Of a DNA stretch of 64,000 nucleotides, positions 26,909 to 34,063 are shown piece by piece. Every line of letters begins with the position of its first letter. The stretch's first letter is position 1. Origin of the DNA: Pelomonas sp. V22 (GTDB lineage: Bacteria; Pseudomonadota; Gammaproteobacteria; Burkholderiales; Burkholderiaceae_C); contig NZ_JAGIXS010000001.1 in the NCBI RefSeq assembly GCF_030014915.1, forward strand, positions 1,550,001 through 1,614,000, written 5' to 3'. The notes under the pieces are model-generated. The model was not told the origin of the DNA. It saw only the letters and a program-made list of their open reading frames with translations, and did no database searches. A program made the position numbers and the translations under genes.

Positions 26909-27993
26909 GGCGACATCACCCGGGCCGCGCGGTCGCCCGAACGGATGCGGGCCCACAAGGCTTCGCGCCGGGCCGCGTCTTCCACCGGCTCCAGCCACAG
27001 CAGGCGGGCGGCGCTGGCGCTCGCGGCCGACTCGGCCGTGGTGCTGGCCAGGCCCTGGCGGCTGACCAGCAGCGCGCTGGCTTGCTGGCCGAGCAGGTGG
27101 TCGATCCAGGCATGGGCGAGCGGCTGGTCGGCCACGCTGCTGGTGATGGCCCAGCAATCCAGCCAGGCCAGCGCGCCCTCGCGCGGGATCACATAGCCCA
27201 CGTCGGCGCCGGCCGCCTTCAGCAGCTGGAACTGCTGCATGCCGTAGTTCGCGTACATCAGGGCCGCGCCATGGCGCTGGAACAGGCGCACCGATTCCTC
27301 CGGCTGGCCATAGAAGCCGAGCACATTGCGGCGCAGCTCGATCAGCTTGTCCACCGCCTTGGGCAACTGGGACGCAGGGAGCTGGAAGGGCGTGGCCGAG
27401 CCCATCTCCAGTGCGGCCAGCGAGAAGTTGTGGCTGCCGCCGTTGTAGGCGATCACCTTGCCGCGCCATTGCGGGTCCCACAGCGCCTTGATCGAGCTGG
27501 GGGGCTGCTTGAGCTGGTGGCGGTCGTAGATCAGGCCCATCTCCGCATAGGCAAAGGGGATGCCGTAGGCCTGCGCCCGTTCGCCCTGGCCACGCAGCAG
27601 GCCGGGGATCGCGGAGAGCTCACGGAAGCGCGGCAATTGCTGGCGGGTGTTCGGAATCTGGCGGCGGTCAATGGGGCGCACCAGGCCGGCGGCGATGTAG
27701 CGCTGCAGTTCGGCCGTGTTGACCGCGAACAGGTCATAGGCGGGGCCGGGCTTGGTGTTGAGCTTCTGCCAGAGGGCCTCGTCGCTGTCGATGATGGTCA
27801 GCTCGACCTTGGCGCCGGTTTTCTTCTCGAAATCGCGCAGCACCTCGGGCTCCACATAGCCCGGCCAGGCCAGCACGCGCAAGCTGCCGCCGGCAGCGGC
27901 CACCTGGCAGCACAGCGCCAACAGCAAGGCGCTGGCCCAGGCGATGCAAAGCCGGCTCAGGACGGGAGCGAACTGCAAACTGCGGACAGCCAT
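26905..27993 (-). CDS. PotD/PotF-like periplasmic solute-binding protein
   Basis: A 362-residue exported protein related to polyamine-binding proteins. The signal peptide ends near residue 35 (VAAAGG), and the mature start LRVLAWPGYVEPEVLRDFEKKTG is typical of the PotD/PotF/NspS group. Also seen are DLFAVNTAELQRYIAAGL, PFAYAEMGLIYD and ALMYANYG. No permease or ATPase gene is near. The only co-transcribed gene is the diguanylate cyclase, so a sensory rather than transport role is likely. The ligand (polyamine, spermidine-like or other) is not established. Confidence 0.9.
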   Translation of the reverse strand: MAVRSLQFAPVLSRLCIAWASALLLALCCQVAAAGGSLRVLAWPGYVEPEVLRDFEKKTGAKVELTIIDSDEALWQKLNTKPGPAYDLFAVNTAELQRYIAAGLVRPIDRRQIPNTRQQLPRFRELSAIPGLLRGQGERAQAYGIPFAYAEMGLIYDRHQLKQPPSSIKALWDPQWRGKVIAYNGGSHNFSLAALEMGSATPFQLPASQLPKAVDKLIELRRNVLGFYGQPEESVRLFQRHGAALMYANYGMQQFQLLKAAGADVGYVIPREGALAWLDCWAITSSVADQPLAHAWIDHLLGQQASALLVSRQGLASTTAESAASASAARLLWLEPVEDAARREALWARIRSGDRAARVMSP

Positions 27994-28051
27994 GCGGCCA
28001 TCGTAGATGATGAGCCCCGTCCACCCTAGGGATTCACCTGAGCAAAACCTC

Positions 28052-28621
28052 ATGCCTTGCCTGCCTTTTCACGCTCTGCGCCTGCCCACCCTGCTCCTGC
28101 TGCTGGGCAGCCTGCCCGCCTGGGCCGCGCCGCCTGCCGCCGCAGCACCCGCATCGGCAGCCAGCGCCGACTGGACCGACCCGCAAAGCCAGCTCAGCTG
28201 GGCACGCTGTGTGGAGGGCATGCAATGGACCGGCCAGGCCTGCGCCGGCCAGCCGCTGCTGCTGACCCATGCCCAGGCCCTGGCCCGGGCCGCCGCCCGC
28301 GCCAAGGAAGACGGCCTGCCCTGGCGCGTGCCCCGCGTGCCCGAGCTGCGCCACCTGCTGGAGAAGGCCGGCAAACCGGCGGCACCCGGCACTCAGCTCC
28401 CGCCCGCGCCGGCCGGCTGGCTGTGGACGGCCACGGCCAATGTCCGCCAGGACAAGCCCAATCCCTACAACTATGGCAACGCGATGAACAACCGGGGTTC
28501 CAATGCCAATGACACGCCCTTCCTGCTCGGCTGGGCCGTCGAGGCGCCCGGCGGCGAAGCGCGCGGCGACATTCCCAAGAGCAGGCCCCTGGCCGTGCGC
28601 CTGGTTCGCTCCAAGCCCTAG
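28052..28621 (+). CDS. Exported DUF1566-like protein
   Basis: A 189-residue secreted protein. The signal peptide ends near residue 24 (LLLGSLPAWAAP). The mature part has LSWARCVEGMQWTGQACAGQPLLLTHAQAL, WRVPRVPELRHLL and PAGWLWTATA. This matches the DUF1566/Lcl pattern of a cysteine pair followed by W-R-(L/V)-P-x-x-x-E-L and W-(T/S)-(A/S)-T. Such domains are found in surface and adhesion-related proteins. It is divergent from the binding-protein gene across 58 bases. Function is unknown. Confidence 0.8.
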   Translation: MPCLPFHALRLPTLLLLLGSLPAWAAPPAAAAPASAASADWTDPQSQLSWARCVEGMQWTGQACAGQPLLLTHAQALARAAARAKEDGLPWRVPRVPELRHLLEKAGKPAAPGTQLPPAPAGWLWTATANVRQDKPNPYNYGNAMNNRGSNANDTPFLLGWAVEAPGGEARGDIPKSRPLAVRLVRSKP

Positions 28622-28735
28622 CCCCGAGCCCTGGGCGCGATTGAAACAGCCGGCAAGCGCGGGCGGGGGCTGGCCGCCTGCCGCGATAATCAGCCCCGTC
28701 GCTGTTCCTAGCCCATCGCGCCCCTGCTCCTGCCC

Positions 28736-30040
28736 ATGTCCAACCTGATCGTCCACGGCGGCACCCCTCTGGCCGGCCGCATCATCCCGTCGGCCAACAA
28801 GAACGCGGTTCTGCCCATCCTGTGCGGCACGCTGCTCAGCAGCCAGCCGATCCGGCTGCACGGCGTGCCCGAGATCACCGACGTGAAGAAGATCGTCGAG
28901 GTCTTCCGCAAGCTCGGTAGCGACGTCGCGATCGACTTCAAGACCGGCATCCTCGACGTCCATCACAAGAACACCCGCTTCGACCCGGCCATTGATCGCC
29001 TGCCCGAAGAGATGCGCTCGTCCATCATGCTGGTCCCCGGCCTGATGGCCCGCTTCGGCGCGGCCCGCGTGGAGGACGATGTCAAGGGCTGCACCCTCGG
29101 CGCCCGTGAGATCGACCCGCATGTGGAGGTGTTCCAGCGCTTCGGCGCCCAGGTGGACCGCCTGCCGGACGGCCTGCTCTGCACCGTGCCGGGCAAGCTG
29201 CAGGCCAACGACCACTGGACCGACTACGCCTCGGTCACCACGACCGAGAACTTCGTGCTCTGCGCGGCGCTGGCCGAAGGCACGTCCACGCTGATGAACG
29301 CGGCCAGCGAGCCGCACGTGCAGGAGTTCTGTCAGTTCATGGTGATGCTGGGCGCCCAGATCGAGGGCCTCGGCACCTCGCGCCTGAAGATCACCGGCAT
29401 CGAGGCCCTGAAGGGTGGTGAGTTCACCTTCGCCGAAGACTTCCACGAGATCGTCACCTTCCTGGCCCTCGGCGCCATCACCGGCGGCGATGTGCGGGTC
29501 AAGAATTCGCAGCCCGAGCAGTTCCCGCTGATCGACCGCACCTTCGCCAAGTTCGGCGTGCAGATCATTCACGAGGACGGCTGGTCGCGCTCCGTCACCG
29601 AAGGCGGCAAGCTGAAGGTGAAGGAACCCTTCACCCGCAACATCCTGCAAAAGGTCGAGGCCGCACCCTGGCCCTATCTCCCGGTCGACCTGCTGCCGAT
29701 CTTCGTGGCCCTGGGCGTCAAGGCCGAAGGCAGCGTGATGTTCTGGAACAAGGTCTATGACGGCGCCATGGGCTGGACCTCGGAGCTGTCCAAGTTCGGC
29801 GCCCACGCCTTCCTGTCGGACCCGCACCGCATGGTCACCTTCGGCGGCAAGCCGCTGGCGCCGGCCGAGGTGGAGAGCCCCTACATCATCCGCGTGGCGA
29901 TTGCCCTCTTGATGGTGGCGGCCAGCATCCCGGGCAAGTCCGTCATCCGGAACGCCACGCCGATCCGCCGCGCGCACCCGCATTTCGTCGAGAACATCTC
30001 CCGCCTGGGCACACGCATCGAGTGGGTCGAGGGCGACTGA
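28736..30040 (+). CDS. Divergent UDP-GlcNAc enolpyruvyl transferase (MurA family)
   Basis: A 434-residue EPSP/MurA-fold enzyme. The substrate lysine-asparagine pair is in SANKNAVLP, the arginine is in EEMRSSIMLVPG, the catalytic cysteine loop reads GCTLGAREID (usual MurA: GGCAIGARPVD), and the aspartate in LPVDLLPIFV replaces the TDMQAQ segment. Overall it differs from the canonical Burkholderiales MurA, and the neighbours are not hisG or bolA. It is probably a second MurA-like enzyme for peptidoglycan or another enolpyruvyl sugar. No clear ribosome site precedes ATG 28736. The next gene starts 2 bases after its stop. Confidence 0.82.
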   Translation: MSNLIVHGGTPLAGRIIPSANKNAVLPILCGTLLSSQPIRLHGVPEITDVKKIVEVFRKLGSDVAIDFKTGILDVHHKNTRFDPAIDRLPEEMRSSIMLVPGLMARFGAARVEDDVKGCTLGAREIDPHVEVFQRFGAQVDRLPDGLLCTVPGKLQANDHWTDYASVTTTENFVLCAALAEGTSTLMNAASEPHVQEFCQFMVMLGAQIEGLGTSRLKITGIEALKGGEFTFAEDFHEIVTFLALGAITGGDVRVKNSQPEQFPLIDRTFAKFGVQIIHEDGWSRSVTEGGKLKVKEPFTRNILQKVEAAPWPYLPVDLLPIFVALGVKAEGSVMFWNKVYDGAMGWTSELSKFGAHAFLSDPHRMVTFGGKPLAPAEVESPYIIRVAIALLMVAASIPGKSVIRNATPIRRAHPHFVENISRLGTRIEWVEGD

Positions 30041-30042
30041 GC

Positions 30043-30954
30043 ATGGGTCGATGGCGCGGCGCCGGGATGCTCCCGGCCTTGATGCTTGCGGCGACTGCGG
30101 CCCTGGCCCAGTCGCCGGCCGAGCCTGCCGCGCCGCTGCCCACACTGCGCTGGCTGGTGCAGGACATGGCACCGGCCTTCAGCTACGCCCATGGCCATGC
30201 GCCGCGCGTGGCCGAGGACCTGGGCGACGGCGAGATATCGGGCTTTCTGCGCCTCTTGATCCAGCGCCTGCCGCAGTACCGCCATGAGTTCGTGGAGGCC
30301 AGCCTGCCGCGCTTCGAGACCCTGGTGCGCCAGGGCGCGACCCTGTGCTCGGCCCTGCACCTGCGCAAGCCCGAGCGGCTGGAGTGGCTGTATTTCACCC
30401 AGCTCTATCCCCCGCTGTTCTCGCGCCAGATTCACGTGATCGTCCACAAGGACAACCTGGCCCGCTTCCAGTCGCAGGGCCAGGTGCTGCAACTGAGCGA
30501 CTTGCTGCAGCGCAAGGACCTGGTGGGCTTGCTGCCGCGCGACCGCGCCTTCGGGCCACGCATCGATGGCCTGCTCCAGGCAGCCAGCACGCAGGCCCCC
30601 GCCACCGTGGTGGCCGGCCGCAGCATGCACCTACTGGCCATGCTGAAGGCCAAGCGCATGGACTGGACGCTGGACTACCCCACGGTGGTCGACGCCATGG
30701 GCGGCAGCGACCTGGTCAAGCTGCCGCTGGCCGAGGGCCGCAGCACGGCTGTGGCCACCATGGCCTGCAGCCGCAGTGCGGAGGGCAAGCAACGCATCGA
30801 GGCCATCGACGCTGCCGTGCGCAAGCTGGCCCAGGACCCCCAGCGCGACGGCTGGATACGCGCCTGGCGCGGCGACGCAATCGACGAGACCGAGCGCCGC
30901 GCCATCCTGCGCTACATGGACGAGCGGGCGCGGGGCGGCTCGTTGGTCGAGTGA
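30043..30954 (+). CDS. Periplasmic solute-binding-like protein (TIGR02285-type)
   Basis: A 303-residue exported protein. The signal peptide is residues 1-22 (MLPALMLAATAALAQ) and the remainder resembles family-3 solute-binding proteins lacking a transport operon. It has LRWLVQDMAPAFSY near the N-terminus, then RLPQYRHEFVEASLPRF, CSALHLRKPERLEWLYFTQ and GRSMHLLAMLKAKRMDWTLDYP. ATG 30043 lies 2 bases after the MurA-like stop, and its own stop overlaps the next gene's GTG. The operon neighbours suggest an envelope role. The ligand is unknown. Confidence 0.78.
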   Translation: MGRWRGAGMLPALMLAATAALAQSPAEPAAPLPTLRWLVQDMAPAFSYAHGHAPRVAEDLGDGEISGFLRLLIQRLPQYRHEFVEASLPRFETLVRQGATLCSALHLRKPERLEWLYFTQLYPPLFSRQIHVIVHKDNLARFQSQGQVLQLSDLLQRKDLVGLLPRDRAFGPRIDGLLQAASTQAPATVVAGRSMHLLAMLKAKRMDWTLDYPTVVDAMGGSDLVKLPLAEGRSTAVATMACSRSAEGKQRIEAIDAAVRKLAQDPQRDGWIRAWRGDAIDETERRAILRYMDERARGGSLVE

Positions 30955-31901
30955 GCCGTCCGGCCAAGCCGGCTCTGCCCCTGTTGAATGGGGTCAATGC
31001 CAGCGCCGTGGCCTGCCCGGCTGGACCTTGGAGGCTGTTGCTGGACTTCCTGGCGGAGCGCCTGGCGCTGGTCACCCGGGAGGACTGGGAAGGCCGGATG
31101 ACGCGCGGCGAGGTGCTGGATGAGGCCGGCTCCGCCCTGGGGCCGACGACGGCCTATGCAGCCGGTCGCCGCGTCTTCTACTACCGGCTGCTGGCGCATG
31201 AAGCGCCCATCCCTTTCGAGGCCCGCGTGCTGTACCGCGACGAGCTGCTGCTGGTCGCTGACAAGCCGCATTTCCTGCCGGTCACGCCCAAGGGCCGCTA
31301 CGTACAGCAGACCCTGCTGGTTCGCCTGCAACGCGAGCTCGGCCTGAGCACCCTCAGCCCCATCCACCGGCTGGACCGCGAGACGGCCGGCCTTACGCTG
31401 TTCTGCATGCAGCCACAGCATCGCGACGCCTACCAGCGGCTGTTCCGCGAACGGGCGGTCGAGAAGGTCTACGAGGCCATTGCGCCTGCGCCCGAACTAG
31501 GCCGCAGGCAAGACCTGACCCTGCCGCTGGACTACCGCTGCCGGCTGGTCGAACGCGAGGAGGCCTTCATGCAGATGCAGGAGGTGGCTGGCGAGCCCAA
31601 TGCCCAGACAAGGATCTCGTTGATCGAGAGGCTGAGCGGTGGCCTGGCGCACTACGAGCTGCGGCCACGCAGCGGCATCAAGCATCAGCTGCGGGCCCAG
31701 ATGGCGGCGCTGGGCCTGCCCATCGTCGGTGACCGGATCTACCCGGTCTTGCAAGCCGAAGAACTGGAGCCCGACTACAAGCGTCCGCTGCAGCTGCTGG
31801 CGCGCAGCATTGCCTTCGACGACCCAGTGACCGGGCAGCCCCGTCGTTTTGATTCGGAGATGCGGCTGCTGCTCAGCCGCCAGGCCTCAACGGCCGTGTG
31901 A
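30951..31901 (+). CDS. RluA family RNA pseudouridine synthase
   Basis: A 316-residue pseudouridine synthase. The catalytic aspartate is in PIHRLDRETAGLTLF (about 140). LVADKPHFLPVTP opens the catalytic domain, and a later GIKHQLRAQMAALGLPIVGDRIY block is typical. The N-terminal 95 residues have no visible S4 domain. I take the GTG at 30951, which overlaps the preceding stop (GTGA), as the start. Target RNA is unknown: rRNA or tRNA. Its 3' end overlaps the convergent HDOD gene by 15 bases. Confidence 0.88.
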   Translation: MSRPAKPALPLLNGVNASAVACPAGPWRLLLDFLAERLALVTREDWEGRMTRGEVLDEAGSALGPTTAYAAGRRVFYYRLLAHEAPIPFEARVLYRDELLLVADKPHFLPVTPKGRYVQQTLLVRLQRELGLSTLSPIHRLDRETAGLTLFCMQPQHRDAYQRLFRERAVEKVYEAIAPAPELGRRQDLTLPLDYRCRLVEREEAFMQMQEVAGEPNAQTRISLIERLSGGLAHYELRPRSGIKHQLRAQMAALGLPIVGDRIYPVLQAEELEPDYKRPLQLLARSIAFDDPVTGQPRRFDSEMRLLLSRQASTAV

Positions 31902-32705
31902 CTGGGCTTCGAGCACCTGCTCGCTGACCCGGCGGGCGGCGCGCAGCACCAGCGTCTCGTCCATCTGTGCCTGCGCCGCCATGCTGGCGGCCACGCCTTC
32001 CAGTTCGCCAGGCTGGTTCATCAGCACCCAGGCGAGGGCCGAGATGGCGCAGATCGAACGGCGCTGGATGGACTCGCCCATCAGCATGGTGTCTTGCACC
32101 TGCACATGGTGGCGCACGCTGGCCACGGCGGCGGGCGCCAGGCCCCAGCTCTCGCACAAGGCGGCGCCCAGGGCATCGTGGCTCACGCCGAAGGCCGTGT
32201 GCTCCAGTTGCACCAGCTCCGCATCACGGGTGGCAGCGCGCAACATGGATGGATAGTGAGCCGGGGCATGGCGGTAGAGCACGGCCTTGCCGCATTCCTC
32301 GAACAGGCCGGCCGAGTGGGCGGCCCAGGGGTCCACGCCGAGCATCTGGCCCATGCGGCCCATCAGCAGGCCGCGCTGGGCCGCGCGGTTCCAGACCGGC
32401 TCCAGCTCGGCCGCCGGCGGGAAGGCCGCACGCAGGCCCATCTCGAAGGTGATCGCGGAGACCTCGCGCATGCCCAGGTAAGTCAGCGCCTGATGCACCG
32501 TCTGCACCCGGCCCTTGAGGCCGTAGAGCGACGAGTTGACCGCCTTGAGCACCGCCGCGGCCAGCGCCATGTCGGATTCGACCAGCGAGGACAGGGCCTG
32601 CAGATCCACGTCTTCGGCAGCCATCAGCAGAGAGAGCTTCACCAGCACTTCGGGCTGGGTCGGGATCTCGATGTCGAGGGAGCGCAGTTGGGGATCGACG
32701 GGCAT
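31887..32705 (-). CDS. HDOD domain protein
   Basis: A 272-residue HDOD regulator. The domain spans about residues 12-210, with IPTQPEVLVKLSLLM, ESDMALAAAVLKAVNSSLYG and VHQALTYLGMREV. The usual H-D pair of HD hydrolases is changed to E-E in GLFEECGKAVL, as expected for the non-catalytic HDOD class. The start is most likely ATG 32705; a TTG at 32744 adds 13 residues without support. HDOD proteins often link to c-di-GMP signalling and motility, and two c-di-GMP genes lie in this window, but no direct link is shown. Confidence 0.88.
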   Translation of the reverse strand: MPVDPQLRSLDIEIPTQPEVLVKLSLLMAAEDVDLQALSSLVESDMALAAAVLKAVNSSLYGLKGRVQTVHQALTYLGMREVSAITFEMGLRAAFPPAAELEPVWNRAAQRGLLMGRMGQMLGVDPWAAHSAGLFEECGKAVLYRHAPAHYPSMLRAATRDAELVQLEHTAFGVSHDALGAALCESWGLAPAAVASVRHHVQVQDTMLMGESIQRRSICAISALAWVLMNQPGELEGVAASMAAQAQMDETLVLRAARRVSEQVLEAQSHGR

Positions 32706-32762
32706 GGTGTGGAGGATTGTGCGGAGCAGGCTCGGAGGCTGCAATGGTAGCCGCCCGGAGTA

Positions 32763-33524
32763 TCACCGCAGGAAGGCGTCCCAGGCAGTCTTGAGTATCA
32801 GCGCGCCCACCACAAAAATGAACATGCCGCGCACAAAGCCGGCCCCGCGCGCCAGCGCCATGCGGGTGCCTATCAGGCTGCCCGCCACGTTGGTCACGGC
32901 CATCACGGCCGCCACATGCCACCAGACATGGCCCTTGAGCGCGAACAGCAGCAGGGCAGCCGCATTGGTCGCCGTGTTCAAGAGCTTGGCGCTGGCCGAG
33001 GCATGGAGGAAGTCGAAGCCCAGCAGGCGCACGAACAGGAAGACAAAGAAGCTGCCGGTGCCGGGGCCAAAGAAGCCGTCGTAGAAGCCGATCAAGCCGC
33101 CGATGGCGCTGGCGATGAGCGCCTGGCTGCGGCCACTGAAGCGCGGCTGGTGCTCACGCCCCAGGTCCTTGCGCGCCAGCGTGTAGGCAAACACCGCCAG
33201 CAGGATCAGCGGCAAGGCCTTGCGCAGGCCGTCGGGGCTGATCTGCGTCACGGCCCAGGCGCCGGCAAAGCTGCCGCACAGCGCGGCGGCGGCGGCCGGC
33301 AGCAGCGCGGCCCAGGGCATTTCGACGCGGCGGGCGTACTGCAGCGTCGCCCAACCCGTGCCCCAGATCGCGCCGCCCTTGTTGGTGCCAAACAGCGTGG
33401 CCGGCGCTGCATGAGGGAACACGCCGAACAGCGCCGGCACCAGGACCAGGCCTCCGCCCCCCACCACCGCATCAATGAAGCCGGCCAGCAAGGAGGCGCC
33501 GGCGGCCACGACAAGTTCAAACAT
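32763..33524 (-). CDS. TSUP (TauE/SafE) family membrane transporter
   Basis: A 253-residue inner-membrane protein with about eight hydrophobic segments. The two internal repeats of the family show as GFIDAVVGGGGLVLVPALF near the N-terminus and GFYDGFFGPGTGSFFVFLFV in the second half. TSUP proteins export or import sulfite, sulfoacetate, taurine breakdown products or related anions; the substrate here is unknown. A hairpin terminator on the same strand ends only 48 bases upstream of the start, which suggests leader control. Confidence 0.9.
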   Translation of the reverse strand: MFELVVAAGASLLAGFIDAVVGGGGLVLVPALFGVFPHAAPATLFGTNKGGAIWGTGWATLQYARRVEMPWAALLPAAAAALCGSFAGAWAVTQISPDGLRKALPLILLAVFAYTLARKDLGREHQPRFSGRSQALIASAIGGLIGFYDGFFGPGTGSFFVFLFVRLLGFDFLHASASAKLLNTATNAAALLLFALKGHVWWHVAAVMAVTNVAGSLIGTRMALARGAGFVRGMFIFVVGALILKTAWDAFLR

Positions 33525-33572
33525 CGACGCTCAGCCTGGGTGGGTTCAACAAAAAGGAAAGGCACAAAAGAA

Positions 33573-33600
33573 CGGGCGCCTGGCTTGTGGCCGGCGCCCG
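33573..33600 (-). terminator. Intrinsic terminator-like hairpin upstream of the TSUP gene
   Basis: On the minus strand CGGGCGCC pairs with GGCGCCCG across a 12-base loop and is followed by TTCTTTTGTG. It ends 48 bases before the TSUP start codon and 43 bases after the small ORF at 33644-33796. It could terminate that ORF or act as an attenuator for TSUP. Confidence 0.55.
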
Positions 33601-33643
33601 TGAATTGTGAAGTCAACGAATCAGTTCGTTCGTGTTGCTCTGC

Positions 33644-33796
33644 TTATGTATGTCTCCTCAGCCCCGCCGGCGTCTGCTGTTCGCACAGCCACGCTTCGAG
33701 TGACGTGAATGTAGAGGGCTGACCAGATGCACGCACTTGGGGTTTCACCCGAAGACATTGCACCAAGATGGGATGTTTGCGTGCGCACACATTCAC
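33644..33796 (-). CDS. Possible 50-residue leader peptide upstream of TSUP
   Basis: A GTG at 33796 has AGGAG five bases upstream and opens a 50-codon frame ending TAA. The peptide begins VNVCARKHPILVQC, contains three cysteines (4, 14, 38), and ends LEAWLCEQQTPAGLRRHT. I know no homologue. The strong ribosome site, the terminator 43 bases downstream and the TSUP gene after that resemble a leader-peptide arrangement. It could still be chance, since the base composition here is lower in G+C than in neighbouring genes. The rest of the 539-base gap 33525-34063 holds only the two terminators. Confidence 0.3.
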   Translation of the reverse strand: MNVCARKHPILVQCLRVKPQVRASGQPSTFTSLEAWLCEQQTPAGLRRHT

Positions 33797-33984
33797 ATCA
33801 ACTCCTGTAAATATTGAATTTACTCAGCGAAGATCACGCACCCGAATCATGAACGAAGGCTGGATTCGCGCAAATCGATGGCCAGTTCGGGCCGGTTTTG
33901 CTGTGTCAAACGCAACAGTTCGTGTGGCCCGGGCAACAGGGTGGCGGGGTGCGGACGCAAGAAAAGGGCTTTCCTCTCCACATG

Positions 33985-34014
33985 CAAAAAAGGCTTCCCG
34001 CAGGGGAAGCCTTT
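33985..34014 (-). terminator. Rho-independent terminator of the TonB receptor gene
   Basis: On the minus strand AAAGGCTTCCC and GGGAAGCCTTT form a perfect 11-base-pair stem with a CTGC loop, followed by TTTG. It begins 49 bases after the receptor's stop codon. This is the clearest intrinsic terminator in the window. Confidence 0.92.
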
Positions 34015-34063
34015 GGCATGAGCGGCGGGTGGATCGCTCCACCCGCCCTTTCCAGCAGCGACT

